From: Malus domestica
Taxonomy: Eukaryota; Streptophyta; Magnoliopsida; Rosales; Rosaceae
Assembly (NCBI RefSeq): GCF_042453785.1
Contig: NC_091671.1
Location: forward strand, 39,574,501 to 39,638,500
Direction of reading: 5' to 3'
DNA: 64,000 nt
Shown: positions 11,261-23,642 of the stretch, one piece after another
How the letters are laid out: each line of letters begins with the position of its first letter
Numbering within the stretch: the first letter of the stretch is position 1
Program-made: the position numbers and the translations under genes
The notes under the pieces: model-generated
Seen by the model: the letters and a program-made list of their open reading frames with translations, nothing else
Told to the model about the DNA's origin: nothing
The model's database searches: none

Positions 11261-12165
11261 GAATAGAAGAAGAGAAATATTCGGCGTACAGAATTCTCAC
11301 ACGAAAACACATAAAGGAGTCTTTCAATCCTCGAGTTGGTCAGGTTGAACTTTATCCCATTCAGCATGGGGACAAAGAATCTGGCCCTTGGCCTTGCAAT
11401 CCTTGAACCCTTCCAAGTACTATGCAGTAAAAAGGTTAACTAAGGACTTGGAATCTCTTTCAACGGAATCCTTGAGCTTCGACACCAGAGAAGAATTCAA
11501 CTCTTTGGGTTTCTCCGCTTCATCTTGGAGCTTCTTGAGCACTGACGAATTCCTGATGACGGGTGGTAGATAAGGCAGAGCTAACTTGAGACAATTTATC
11601 CACTTGGAGCTTCTTGGACACATGCTTATCAACGCCATCAAACTCCTCCAGCGCAGCGTTCTCCAAGATGTCAGGATGAACCAAAGTCGCTCTTCCTAGT
11701 CTTACTTCCAATGTCATGGCTAGACTGAAGGACAGAGGAAATAGGTTGGTCAGTGGAAGGTTGAGCTGGTTGAGGAGACGATGCTCGTTAAATTCAACCA
11801 CAAGAGATAAAATTTAGAGTGAAAAAAAGAAAAAGAAAGGATGAAGAGAGTGCTTACATTGCTGTGCAATTGGAAAGTATGGATAGCACCAAACCGAAGC
11901 CAGCTTGTTGCCGTCCATTTGAAACAAGAACGGTTCGACTCCATGCTGATACTGAGGTTGAAGAAGGACATCCCCAAGCCCCTCAATAGGGTCCGGGAGC
12001 CATTCCCGCCGCCCAATATCAAAGATGTAGATGGACTTTGGCTGGAGGGGGGCCAGCCTTCTGGGATGATGAGCTGCAAAGGAAAACAAGTAGGAGCAGG
12101 GTTCATAGATCAGGACCACACCAGGAGACAATTCACTAGACTTGCCACCAGGGGCGGATGAGGGG
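11261..12165 (-). pseudogene. Mosaic of unidentified gene fragments
   Basis: The minus strand has overlapping ORF pieces. The clearest (about 12150 to 11870) reads SPGVVLIYEP...SIYIFDIGRREWLPDPIEG and stops at a GT donor-like site (caatgtaagc). It looks like one exon of a Kelch or galactose-oxidase-like gene. A second stretch (about 11800-11400) has helical, charged sequence (LSQVSSALPYLPPVI..., KLKDSVERDSKSLVN) only if two frames are combined. Neither forms an intact gene. Together with the neighbouring SCC3 fragment this resembles the captured-fragment cargo of a Helitron or Pack-MULE. No element ends were identified. Confidence 0.4.
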
Positions 12166-12174
12166 CAGGGAACG

Positions 12175-12262
12175 TCCAGGGATAACTTGAGTGCTGGCCC
12201 TTTGAATTTCGGTGAATGTCCATGGATGACTTGAGTGCTGCCTCTTTAAAGGTTGGAGTTGC
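12175..12262. repeat. 46-bp direct repeat, two degenerate units
   Basis: gataacttgagtgctg...ccctttgaa is repeated as gatgacttgagtgctg...cctctttaaa about 46 bases later. It marks the right-hand side of the gene-fragment region. Confidence 0.5.
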
Positions 12263-13440
12263 CCTTCATATATGCCATTCAATTGCTTGATAAAATCCCT
12301 TAGAGAGGTGTTGCCCCTTTACAGTCCAGTCCTAATATTATTTACCTCTGACTTGTTTGTTGGTTGTGATTACAATTGTAGGTAGAAAAAAAGAACCAAG
12401 TAAAAAATTATCCAAAAATGCAAAGTAAATGAAATGGTGATCTCAAAGAATAACAAAGCATTATCATTCTTGGACAAACATATTAATGAGATGCAATGAT
12501 ATCAAACAATGTTAGTGTGTTCAAGATAAGTGTGTTTCTTTGTTAAACATTCATATGGGAGCAGCTTAGGAACATGTTAGTTACCCATGCAAACGAGGCA
12601 TTAACAGGTGTGCAGTATGCATTTCCAAATGATTTCAGGCCTACTAAGACTCAATAAAATGACGATATGCATGTTATTTCTATTTAAAAAAATGCCAATT
12701 GTGGGCTAAGCATAAAAACCTTGTTTTTTTTTTTTTTTTTGTAGAAGTCCATGAAATTTCAAACGAAAACCTTGTTTTTTTTTTGTTTATGGAAACGCCT
12801 TGATTAGGTTCCCATGAGTCCTCGGTGTTCTGATTGAACAATGTTCCAACGTCTCTATACTTTTTCTGTAAAAATTTGTAAAGAAATCAGAAAGTACAAA
12901 TTTGATGTGTCACTAAAATTATGTGAAGCTAACAAAGCTCACTATGTTCAATGTGATCCATTCAAAGGAACCTGTGAGAGTTTTCTTTTTGATATCTCAC
13001 CCAACTCTTGAGATCGGCCACTAAGTTAGAGAACAATAAGTAATGTTCCTGTTGAGAATGAATTTCATATCGGAGGGACCTTACATTGGTTATAAGTAAT
13101 TAAACAACTCTTTATGGTGGAACTCCAACTTTCTTCTTAGTATCGAAGCTGGTCGTTCCATGTGTAAGCCTAACGACCTCACGTACTCCACATCATCTGA
13201 CTTATATTGTCCTAAGCCTCACATAGTGTGCTAGTTATAATAATTTGGTTCAAATATTTTCTGATAAAAATCAAACCTAAGACCTCTCACTTACAAATGA
13301 AGAAAAATATCAATAGACCGTAGCAGAAATATCACTAGACAGTATACTAATTGGGTTGGATTTTAAGTGTTTTTTAATTATTTAAGGGCACAATTGTTAG
13401 GGATAAAAACAAAACAAATGGGCCCAAATAAAATTTCTCA
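12263..13440. other. AT-rich spacer upstream of SWA1
   Basis: No gene is seen. It contains T-runs near 12723 and 12776 and, at 13255-13345, a degenerate dispersed repeat (cttacaaatgaagaaaaata...atagaccgtag) related to 1290-1390. Confidence 0.5.
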
Positions 13441-13449
13441 AAAAGAGTT

Positions 13450-13502
13450 ATATAAGACGGCGTCGTTTCGCCATCTCCCCCATCAAAGCCAAAACCCTAA
13501 CA
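13450..13502 (+). promoter_or_regulatory. SWA1 core promoter and telo-box
   Basis: A TATA-like tatataag at 13450-13457 lies about 100 bases before the ATG. It is followed by a GC-rich cggcgtcgtttcg motif and AAACCCTAA at about 13493-13501. The telo-box AAACCCTAA is a known leader/promoter motif of plant ribosomal-protein and ribosome-biogenesis genes, which fits the downstream product. Function inferred. Confidence 0.6.
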
Positions 13503-13554
13503 CCAGCAAAACCCTGACCCCAAGAGCGCTCGGGCACCAATTCGATCTCCATCA

Positions 13555-15204
13555 ATGGCGGAACCACAAATCTCCAAGACCTTCCCTGTGAAACCCAAGC
13601 ACAAGCCTAAGCCCCGAAGTCCCAAACAATCCCCCGAATCCAAATACTGGTCCTCCTTCAAAACCAAGCAAATCCCTGACCTCATCTCCGCCATCACCTC
13701 CCTCACCTTCTCCCCCAACGCCCCACACTCTTTCGCCGCCGCCCACTCCGCCTCCCTCATTCTCTACAACCCCCTAAACCAATTCTCCCCCACCGCCACC
13801 ATCTCCGCCTTCCGCGACGTCGTTTCTTCAGCCTCATTCCGCTGCGATGGCCTCCTCGTCGCCGCCGCCGACCTCTCTGGCCTCGTCCAGGTCTTCGATG
13901 TCAAAACCCGAAACCCGCTTCGGAAACTTAAATCCCACACGCGCCCAGCTCGGTTCGTCAAATACCCAGCTTCTGACAAGCTCCATTTGGTCTCCGGCGG
14001 CGACGATGCCATTGTCAAGTACTGGGACGTCGCCGGCGAGACTCCGATTTCCGACTTGCTCGGCCACAAGGACTACGTGCGGTGCGGGGATTGCTCGCCG
14101 GTCAGTTCGGATATGTTTGTTACTGGGTCTTATGATCACACGGTGAAGCTTTGGGATGTGAGGGTTAGAGATTCGGGGTCGGTGATGGAGGTGAATCACG
14201 GAAAGCCGGTGGAGGACGTGATTTTCTTGCCATCCGGTGGGTTAATTGCGACGGCTGGCGGCGATTCCGTGAAGATATGGGATTTGATGGCAGGTGGGAA
14301 AATGGTGTATTCAATGGAGAGCCACAATAAGACTGTGACTTCGATTTGCGTCGCGAAAATCGGAAAGGACAGCGGGGAGGAGGCGCAGCAATACAGGATT
14401 TTGAGTGTGGCATTGGATGGTTACATGAAGGTGTTTGATTATTCAAAGATGAAGGTCACTCACTCAATGCGGTTCCCTGCGCCGCTAATGTCGGTAGGGT
14501 TTTCGCCCGATTGTATGACGAGGGTGATTGGAACTTCGAACGGGATGATCTATGCCGGGAGGAGGAAGTACAAGGAAGGCGCAGGGGGCGGTTCTGATGA
14601 GGAGCTAGATAGGCCGCTTTCGAAGTATGAGAAGAGGGAGAAAAGGTTGAAGGCCTTAGGGGATGCTGGGGGTTTGGGACCTGTGATGGAGGAACCGCAG
14701 ATTCGGGTTTTAAGGCCTTCGAATTTTCGGTATTTCCATAGAGGGCAAGGGGAGAAGCCGTCCGAGCGGGACTATGTGGTAATGAGGCCAAAGAAAGTGA
14801 AATTGGCCGAGCATGACAAGCTATTGAAGAAGTTTAGGCACAAGGATGCTCTGGTGTCTGTCTTGCGCGGCAAGAATCCGGAGAATGCCGTGGCGGTGAT
14901 GGAGGAATTGGTGGCGAGGAATAAACTGCTGAAATGCGTGTTGAATTTGGATTCGGAGGAGCTGGAATTGCTGCTCAAGTTCTTGCAGAAGCACTTGACC
15001 GTGCCAAGTTACTCGGGGTTGTTGATGGGGTTGACAAAGAAGGTTCTTGAGATGAGGACTGAGGACATTAAAGCTTCCGAAGCGTTGAAGGGCCATATTC
15101 GAAACCTTAAACGGTCTGTTGAGGAGGAAATTCGGATACAACAGTCGTTGCAGGAGATGCAGGGTATAATTTCTCCTCTGTTGAGAATTACTGGAAGAAG
15201 ATGA
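13555..15204 (+). CDS. SWA1: U3 snoRNP-associated WD40 protein UTP15 (SLOW WALKER 1)
   Basis: Single exon, 549 residues. After a basic Pro/Lys-rich leader, WD40 repeats run from about 40 to 340 (VSGGDDAIVKYWDVAG, VTGSYDHTVKLWDVRV, ATAGGDSVKIWDLM). The UTP15 C-terminal helical domain follows (about 370-530; FRHKDALVSVL, LLKFLQKHL, YSGLLMGLTKKVLEM). UTP15 belongs to the t-UTP/UTP-A subcomplex of the small-subunit processome and acts in the nucleolus on 18S pre-rRNA. Arabidopsis SWA1 is about 530 residues, also intronless, and is needed for gametophyte cell-cycle progress. ATG 13555 follows a short leader with a telo-box. The stop is about 1 kb from the converging end of SCC3. Confidence 0.95.
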   Translation: MAEPQISKTFPVKPKHKPKPRSPKQSPESKYWSSFKTKQIPDLISAITSLTFSPNAPHSFAAAHSASLILYNPLNQFSPTATISAFRDVVSSASFRCDGLLVAAADLSGLVQVFDVKTRNPLRKLKSHTRPARFVKYPASDKLHLVSGGDDAIVKYWDVAGETPISDLLGHKDYVRCGDCSPVSSDMFVTGSYDHTVKLWDVRVRDSGSVMEVNHGKPVEDVIFLPSGGLIATAGGDSVKIWDLMAGGKMVYSMESHNKTVTSICVAKIGKDSGEEAQQYRILSVALDGYMKVFDYSKMKVTHSMRFPAPLMSVGFSPDCMTRVIGTSNGMIYAGRRKYKEGAGGGSDEELDRPLSKYEKREKRLKALGDAGGLGPVMEEPQIRVLRPSNFRYFHRGQGEKPSERDYVVMRPKKVKLAEHDKLLKKFRHKDALVSVLRGKNPENAVAVMEELVARNKLLKCVLNLDSEELELLLKFLQKHLTVPSYSGLLMGLTKKVLEMRTEDIKASEALKGHIRNLKRSVEEEIRIQQSLQEMQGIISPLLRITGRR

Positions 15205-16211
15205 AAACTTCGGTGGTTAGGTTTTTCCGATGCGTTTGCTTAATAGTTGCCTGAGGTCACTTGTCATGGCAAAAGACAATATCTCCAATTTTGTTACTTT
15301 GTAATCTATTTCTATGTTTTAAGCAATCTCAGATTTTCCTGATAGAAAACGTTTGGCTCATGTTAAGTATTCCGATCCTTTCGTCACCATCGCGGCCTCA
15401 ACCTCCTCCGTCACCATCGCGGCCTCAGCCTCCTTCGTCTCCATCGCGCCCTCAGCCGCCTTCGACTCCCTCGCGCTTTAGTACTTCATCCACACCTACA
15501 ACACCGTCATCCACTTCGTTTTGGTGTTTCTCTGAGTTTTGTTGATCATTTGTGCAGTGGAATTAGGAAGCCAACTTCCCAACAAGAAAAGATCTAACGG
15601 GTTCGAGCACAAACCAAACCGAATAGAACCGATCAGAAACCGAACCAAACTAAATTGTTAATTCGGTTTGGTTTTCGGGTTTGGCGTGCAGCGAATTGAA
15701 CCAACCCTAGTCCATCGAACTTACCGTACAAGTTCTCCTTATGTCGTGGAGGAGAGAGCATCCGGATTCTCTTTGTTCAAATTCCGAAAATCCTCAAATC
15801 ATATCCATTTATCATACATCGTGCGGTCAATTTTTGTTAGGTATTGTTTATATTCAATTTTAAATAAAAAAATTAAAATGATTTCTAACCGCATGATGCA
15901 CTGATGTTATTTGAAGATCTCCGGAATCCTCAGACTCGTCGTGGAGTGTTGCTCGATCCGAACATGTATTTATGCGTAATGACATACTTCGGAAGGTTAA
16001 TTAATCTCAAATATGCAGTAATAAAGATCCACCGAGCCAATAGGGAGACCCGAAAACGATTAGACAAACGTGTAAGTCGACAAACTATATACGCCTTCAA
16101 ATGTACGACGTGCAGGTTGCAATTCTAATTTAACGATGCTGCACAGCGAAAGAAAAACCATCGATCGGCCGCTTCGACGCGGCGAAATTAACTTTTAAGC
16201 TCTCAATGCCC
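15205..16211. other. SWA1-SCC3 tail-to-tail spacer
   Basis: It contains the 3' UTRs of both genes, a 27-bp minisatellite (15384-15480), and a run of alternating accaaaccgaa / ttcggtttggttt motifs (15610-15685) that can pair with each other. No gene is supported. Confidence 0.6.
15384..15480. repeat. 27-bp minisatellite, 3.6 units
   Basis: Units start at 15384, 15411, 15438 and 15465. Each has the form tcaccatcgcggcctca(a/g)cc followed by tcctccg. In one frame it would read SPSRPQPPS repeats, but no gene model includes it. It sits 180 bp past the SWA1 stop. Confidence 0.8.
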
Positions 16212-19200
16212 TCATCTGGCCTTTGTTTCCTCTCTTGCAACTCTCAATGCCCTCAACTTGGCCGATGACCTAAATGACTGTATCAACGGAGCGTCTTCAT
16301 CGTCATCCTCGTCGTCTTGCTTGTTTTCTTCATCTTGAGCATTTTCATGGTCCGATGCGCTTACTAAATCCTCTTCTTCACTCGAACTCTGCTCATCAAA
16401 GAGTCCCTTTCCCCGACGCTTTTTGCGTGGGCGACCCCTGCGCTTTACAGAGGGGGCATCCTGTTCATCTGCAGTTATACAATACTCGGATTAAAACACA
16501 AGAGAATATCGTACTTGCAAAACAAAGCCTTCAAGGATGAACAAAATGCAGCATATCCAATTGCATGCATCAGAAGCTCCAGATGATTGTAACGTATCAA
16601 GGATTTAAATATTTCGTTAAACCAAAATCCTGTAAACATAATGCAGACGAAAGATTAGCGAGGAAAGTACTGAGACGAGTTCTGTCTGGTTATACCTTGG
16701 ACACCTTCATTCTTTGCATATTTCTCAAGCAAGTTGTCAATAAACGTGTGATAGGGGCGCCAGCCACTGGGATCTTCATCCGTATTTATATTTTCTGTTC
16801 TGCTCTGGACATCCTTCACACTGCTCGCAGAAGAAATCATAAAGATTTAATAGCAAATGGCGAAAGTATAACTTGCGAAAATTTCTGAAGAGGACAATAT
16901 TTTATTAGAAAAAAGTCTTACATGTCCAGGATATCAGATGTTGGCAATTTGGATACGAAATGGATCACAGCGCCTTCCAGAAAAGATAACTGCTTCGGTG
17001 CATCTAGAAATGCATATTCAATGCCATCACTAACAATTTTTAGAATGTTTGATCTGTGCTTGTTCCTGGCAGCACCTATAAACATCCCAGAAATCCGAGC
17101 AGCCAATTCTTTACATTCTTGAAAACGCTTGCTTGCTGAAGATTCATCATCATCACTCTCAGAAAGTTCAACCACATACCGCTGGTAGGCCTAATCAATT
17201 AAAAAAACAATGACATTTCTTATATCAGCACACATCAGTAAATTTAACCGTCATTCCACCTGTCGCCCCCACCAACAACAAAGACCCCAACAATATTCAC
17301 GAGTCATACCTTTTTCAGTGCTTCAAAGAAAATTTTGGGAAGATCGTCATCTTTCTTCTTTAGACAGGTAATGAGATTCTTAATAATCTCTGCTACAGAT
17401 GTTCCATGTATCAAAAATCGAGAGATAATCTCCGGACCAAGATATTCCTGCATTAACAATCAATTATAGAAAACCTACAGAAGCTTTATATATAAACTCA
17501 AGCAGGCATAAATACATTTTGGGACTTCTACTTGCTTAATCATGAGCAACTAAATGCTAGGATAGCAAATCACAAACCCACCGGACCGCACATGATTCTT
17601 ATTTAACAGGATGAAATTTACCATTTAGTATATGATTTGTGTGTATATATATATATATATATATACACAAATACAAAAAATACTATCCTCACCTTAGAAC
17701 CTACATCGTTAGCAACCAACTTTGCAGCAGCAATAATTACTGCTTCTCTGTTTGCCTCCTCAATATACTCTCGGTTCGCATATTCATCTTCTGTCTCATC
17801 TGCAAAATAGAAATCGAAAAGACAATTTATATACGAATACAATAGAAAAATGTCTCCCTACAATCTTGACGCAGAAAAGACCTTTGAGTACATAACAAAA
17901 AGTTAAGTTTTACATGTAGTTTGTTCTGATTCAAAGTCCAATTATTATTTTTCGGCCAGAGATTACTAGTCTAATCTTAGATAAAATTAGAACCTGAAAT
18001 TGAAATATTACTTTTAGCTACAGATGAGATCAAGAACATATAACTAACCTGAAATACTGAGCTGTTGCACACATAGGTTCCAAAATTTTTTAAGAATGGA
18101 TGCATCTGGATGATATCCCAACCTTTCCAGATTTGTTGAAGCAAAAAGTGTCTTTCTAAACATAAACCACAACTCCGATAGCAGAATACAAACCTTGTGC
18201 ACGGCAAATATTTTATTAGACTGGTCCATAAATTTTCCAAATCCAATCCAAAATTATATAGCTAGTATGAATTTATTGAGATACGAAAAAATTCAGGTAA
18301 CAATGCTTACCCTGCAACCTAGCTGATTAGCAGGATTACCCTCCAATTCAGGAGGGCTGTTAAGAAAGTACTCTAGTTGCTGAGACAAGGAATTGCGTTT
18401 CGCTAATAGAGAAGACAAAGATGCTTCAGAGACAGTCTCACTAGTGATGATTGACTGCAGAGACCATTCCAAATGCAAAGACGTGTTGAGAAGCAGAAAA
18501 CTGATAACCTGAAATGACCATTAGCAGCAAAATAATGAATGACCGCAAGAAAATCTGAAAATACAGGCAACGATTTCTATTATAAAGTAACCACAAACAA
18601 ACCTCATGGTCCCTGCTTGTATGACTCTGAAGAGTTGAGACAAGATCTTCATACAAGGTATCAGTAGAAACAGCTCTTGTCAATTGAAGCTCATACAACC
18701 TTTTCAAATTCACCAGAAGAGGATATTCATCACCACCATCCTGCAGTTCCAATAACATTTAACTTACCACATTTCCGTCAGTTGGCAAGGATGGAAGAAA
18801 AGAGTATATGATTGAAATATACCGCCACTTCTTTCATTGCAGATTTAAGCTTGGCAATAAGCTCATCCTGAAGTTCCTTTAGTGTATTACGCGCAAAATC
18901 TTTTAGTTCCCCTTGACTCTCCGTGGAACAAAGGTTGATAGCATTTACGCAGGATCTCAGTGCCTCCCTCTCACCATGTTTAAAAAATGCCTCCTTGATG
19001 AGTTGAAGAACAGTTTTGAAGTTCTGGAAAAGCATATGGCAATTTCTTTGAGACTACATTGTAAAGAAATATAACAAGCAACGGAAAAACCAATCAGCTA
19101 CCCACCTGCTCCTGCCTCTTCAGGGAATATAGCTCAAGATTCATATGCACAATAATTTCAATCAGTGATGGTACTTTTGTTTTGTCAGCCATGAACTTCC

Positions 19201-22200
19201 GTAGAAGTAATGGGTAACTCTTCATCATGGCAAGAGTTATATCTCGTCTGTTGTGTTCAAATACTTCCTGACATTCATAAAAAAATGCAATTTAGAATCA
19301 AGACCCCTTTTGTATGTTTCAGTAAAACCAGCATGAAGACTTGTGGCAGGAAAAGACACAAAAGGGGCAGTAAACTTCAAGGAAAGCATGACAACTATTA
19401 AATTCATTCCCAAAACATGCTTGATTAACATGGCAAATACCAAGCAACACAAAGAGCACACAACATTCAGCACTAATTTTACAAAGGCAGCAGAGTCAGT
19501 CAGACATAAGCAAATCAGGCAACAGTAACTGGAAAACAATCCAATATCCAAATTTGAAAGCACCAAAATTCATGAGGCTTGTCTAATCAAGCCATAAACA
19601 CCATATATACTGACAAAAAAAACAATGACTACTTTAATTGAATAGGTGTTTCAGAAAACAAAGGGATAAAAGATAAGGTGAATTTACGCACTTTTTGAGC
19701 TTTACTGTAGTGTGGCTTTCGGTTATCGGTGGCAGGAACAATCCTCTCTCCTACAGCCTTTTTGACAGATGAACAAAGAAGTCGTACCAAGTTTGTTGCA
19801 TCCTCATCAGTAAGCTCGATCAATGGATTCTCATCCAAAAGCATGGAGATAATACACTTCCAATCCTGCAAAGTACCACCAGCCTAAGAAACAATAAAAG
19901 TATATGGAGAGCTGCCTCTGACTTCCATTTTTTTTATCTTATAATTGACAAGTGAATAATATTTGGCAAGTTAGACTAGAGCCTCTCAATTTAACTTGGA
20001 GGCCAGCCATTTCCCAAGCGTTACAGAATAAAAGATATTGACCAACTGGAGTGTATTGATTTTGCTTGAAGGTCAATCCACCTAAACTCCGCCGTGTAAG
20101 TTTATCTTACATTGCCGGTCCCAAGCCCGGATAAAGGAGGAGGGGGAGGGCGTCAGGTAGTCGACAGCCGGCACTCCATGATTACGTCGAATCCTTATGA
20201 ATAATTTCCATTGAAAAGTATATTTCAAGTAGCTTCTCCAAGGAATAAGCCTCTTGATTTTTTTCTTTTTTTGGAGGAAGAAGTAACTTTCAATAAAGAT
20301 AAAGGTTAAAAAGGTCGTACCCAGTGCACAAGGCTCCCGCTTTACGCAGGGTCTGGGAGAGGTGAATTAAAAGTACTATATCGTATGAAAGGATGAACCA
20401 GAAGAGCTAACTACTTAACAAAAAAACAAAAATAAAAAACACACCTTCATTGCCTTCATGTACTCCCAAACATCATCAATGACATAGATGCTTAGAATTG
20501 GATCGGCGGAGAACTCATTTAGAATTTTCAACATTCTGCCAAGATGGACCTCAGAAGAATTGCTGCCATCTCCTGCAAATAACAGTTTCATCAACACATG
20601 TACTTGTTCTGAGAACTGGTTGATAACATAGAATAATAAAATCCACAAGTGCAATAGAGTTGGAAAAAGTGAAACCTTTTGCACCAGATTGGGAGCTATT
20701 GAACTTCTGAGAAATCAAGTGTTCATACACTAATGCCCCTATAGCATGCCTGATCTCTGGTAGGTTATCGATAAGCAGATCATATAAAGGAATCAAATCA
20801 TCATCTTGTAGAAGCTGGTGTCTGCAGTGTAGAAAAAAATTTAATTCAATGAGTTTTCACACAAATAGTAAAAAGGGAATAATTAATTTTCAAAGAGTTC
20901 CAAACACAGGCAGGCACCTTAGTAGCTGTTTAACAAGGCCAATTGCACATACAGCCACAGAAATGTCGATGTCATCAGCAAGATCAATCATCCGACTAGA
21001 AAATCTTTCAGTGAATAGACCAAGAGTTGGCACGTTATCATCAACCTCATAAAGATTTTGCAATGCAAGGACGGAAGCTTTTCTTACACCAGCACTCTTA
21101 GAAGCAGAAAAAAAAAATTAATACACGAGGTTTGTCAAGCACATAAGGAAATTAGTTTTAGACAAATCTATAATCACAAACTTACTTTGTCATTTAGTGT
21201 CCATCCAAGATACTTCAGGTATAAATCCTGCAAGAACAGTGATGGATAGGAAAGAATCCACACGCCTAATGACTCTATGCAAGACATCCGAATATTTGGA
21301 TCAATGTCTCGATAGCGATGCACAAATAACCTACAATGATGGCTTAAACTGTTATAAAGAACTACAGGATTATTATAAAAACAGAACTTTACCAAATCAA
21401 GTTTTTTTTTTTAGAAAAGACTCGGAATCAGTTTTCGTTGCTTCTTATAGTGCTAAGTCAGAATATCCTACCCTTGAAATATCTTGCGCATCATCTGTTC
21501 TAGTATAGTTATCTTATCATGAGTCGTTGAAAACCTCTTGTTCAGTGATTCCACACGAGGCCCCTCAGTTTGTTTCTTTTTTTCAGCATCTAATTGTCTA
21601 CGAGTAGTTTCTCGCTGAGTACCAAGGGTGTTAGCAACAGATATAAATGATGTGACAAGTTGGAGACCCGTCAAAGTAGCAGCTTGACGATAAACTCTTG
21701 GAGGAGTGCTGGTTAACACAAAATAAAAAATAAAACAAGAGTTTAGTTAATAGATAAATGCAACTGTAACTATAGTAACTTCAAATATTTGAGCACTAAC
21801 CATGACAAAGCAATTATATAATCCATGCATTTCTCGAACAAGATCTGATCAACCAATGGCCCATGTTGACACTCACGGACCAAATTGTCCCAGAAAGATT
21901 GAAGATTTTCTTTGAAGTTCTTAAATTCCTTCTTTTTCGAACTTTGGTAATCTTCAACATTACCCTAAGAGGTCAGAGGAGTGAAGGATAACTTTGGACC
22001 AAAAAGATATTGATATACAACCACAAAATAGCTTAGAAACTTATTTTCATAGTAGGAACAGAAAGATAGCAGAAAAAAGTAAAGCACAAGTAAAAGAGAA
22101 TCACAAACGACAGAACCATTTTTTTTTTTATAAGAAACAAACTTTTATTGACAACAGAAAGGCCTACAAAAAGTGAATAATAAATTCACCAACTAACAAC

Positions 22201-23559
22201 AAACCTATAGGCTATAGTACAAAAAGGACTCAATTACCAAACAAACTTGACCTCAAGCTCATTTTACAGCTGCTAAGACATCCATTATTAACATAAGGCA
22301 GAACTACAAGCAAGTATAAACCACAAAGAACATAACAATAAAGAAATGGAGGATACACTTCTAGCAAGCTCGACAAGAGCAACCACAACATCATCAACAT
22401 CGATCTCGTCCAGCAACTCTCCTTTGAATTGATACTTGGCCCCACATGCCTACACATATTTAAGTCTCATCATTCACAAGCTACATGTTGTTAATAAACT
22501 CTGTACTTGGAAAATCAGGGAGACTAGTATTTTGATAGGAGGAAAATAAATGTCCAACTGAGATGGGGGAGCCCAATGCGCTTCCCTCTTTTATAATATT
22601 CTTTAGATATGCCTTTGGCAATCAACTAGTAACCGAAACAGCAACATTCTGTTTGATTTAATTATTCAGGTTGAGAAGTTTCTTCCGGATTACCTCAAAC
22701 AGCATCATCAAAAGTTCAACCATAGCAGGTTTTGGATCCTTTTCATATCGCTCCACCCAAAGCTTGACTGCTTGAGGGATAAGTTTCCCATTGCCCTTGA
22801 TGACCTCTGCAAAATATCACCAGAGTAAATTCTCTACACACCTATCCTAAATCTCACACAGTTTGGCTTTGAAATTAGGACCTGAATTGTAAAGAATGAT
22901 TCAAAAATCAAAAGTTTGAGTCGGTTCACAAGAACTCTGGTCCTGAACAAACGAGTACAAATGGTTTTATGCCAAGGTCATAACCCATCACTAACATGAC
23001 CATCCTGCATGATAACTTAGTAGGAAATGGGCCATCAATCGTTATAGATTCAGAACTCAATCACATCTCAATCCTTCAAAATTTATTCACTCGTAAAATC
23101 ATCCAGCTCAACCATTTAACTAAATAGGCAATAAATCAAGAGGACAGGTAATTTATCAATGAAATCATGGCGTTTCATATGGTTACATATAATTAGTGTA
23201 CGAATTGAAGTACCAATCAAGGTGAGGCCGGCGAGTTTCTGCGGTGCGGCGGGGGAAGGGACAGCGGCAGCGGCAGCGGCAGGTCGCCCTCGTTTAGCTC
23301 TAGGACGAGCTTCTTTGAAGTCATCGGGTGAGCTCTCGCGCTCCTCCTGGTCGCTCCCGGCGGTGGTCCTCTCAAGGTTCTCAGTGGTCTGAGTACGACC
23401 CCTAGTCCTCTTCTGCTAGTCAACAGCGAAACGCACCGTATCAGGCACACAACCAATTTCACAGAGTTGAGAGGAAGAAAGAGAGTGAAGAGAAATGAAA
23501 CTTACACGGAGGACAGTCGTCGACGGTTCCGCCGCGGTGGCTGACGGTGGCTCCTCCAT
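16212..23559 (-). CDS. SCC3: Cohesin subunit SCC3 (SA/STAG family)
   Basis: Exons in transcript order: 23559-23506, 23412-23214, 22806-22694, 22449-22357, 21964-21801, 21708-21472, 21330-21186, 21096-20921, 20821-20676, 20572-20445, 19865-19692, 19267-19106, 19023-18823, 18740-18603, 18508-18311, 18193-18049, 17799-17693, 17447-17310, 17190-16922, 16823-16696, 16468-16212. They give 1123 residues in frame; Arabidopsis SCC3 is about 1098. N-terminal AT-hook-like patches (KRTRGRT, AKRGRP) precede the STAG helical repeats. The stromalin-conserved domain is at about 287-335 ([17 protein letters not shown]). The tail has a canonical AT hook ([14 protein letters not shown]), an acidic stretch and ends REETKAR. 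SCC3 bridges the SMC1-SMC3-kleisin ring and is needed for sister-chromatid cohesion in mitosis and meiosis. All donors are GT. No inactivating lesion. Confidence 0.96.
19866..20444 (-). mobile_element. SCC3 intron 10 with SINE-like insertion(s)
   Basis: Inside this intron, 20304-20365 carries ggtcgtacccagtgcac...aggctcccgctttacgcag...ctgggagaggtgaat. On the minus strand that is the known Au-type plant SINE segment (CACCTCTCCCAGACCCTGC...GGGTACGACC). A second motif at 20120-20185 (aagcccggataaaggagga...gtagtcgacagcc) is also, from memory, a recurrent eudicot repeat. The intron splices around both. Confidence 0.55.
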
Positions 23560-23604
23560 GGGCTACAGGCTACTGGTTCAGTGAGCACGAGATTTGCCCT
23601 AACT

Positions 23605-23605
23605 T

Positions 23606-23642
<37 letters not shown>
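23605..23642 (-). repeat. CT tract in SCC3 5' leader
   Basis: A GA-rich run on the plus strand, CT on the transcript strand, about 45-85 bases upstream of the SCC3 ATG. It is probably in the 5' UTR. Confidence 0.7.

Noticed and set aside
13834-14199. Several 90-120 codon frames overlapping SWA1 in other frames
   Set aside because: They are shadows of a GC-rich single-exon gene with strong homology in the correct frame.
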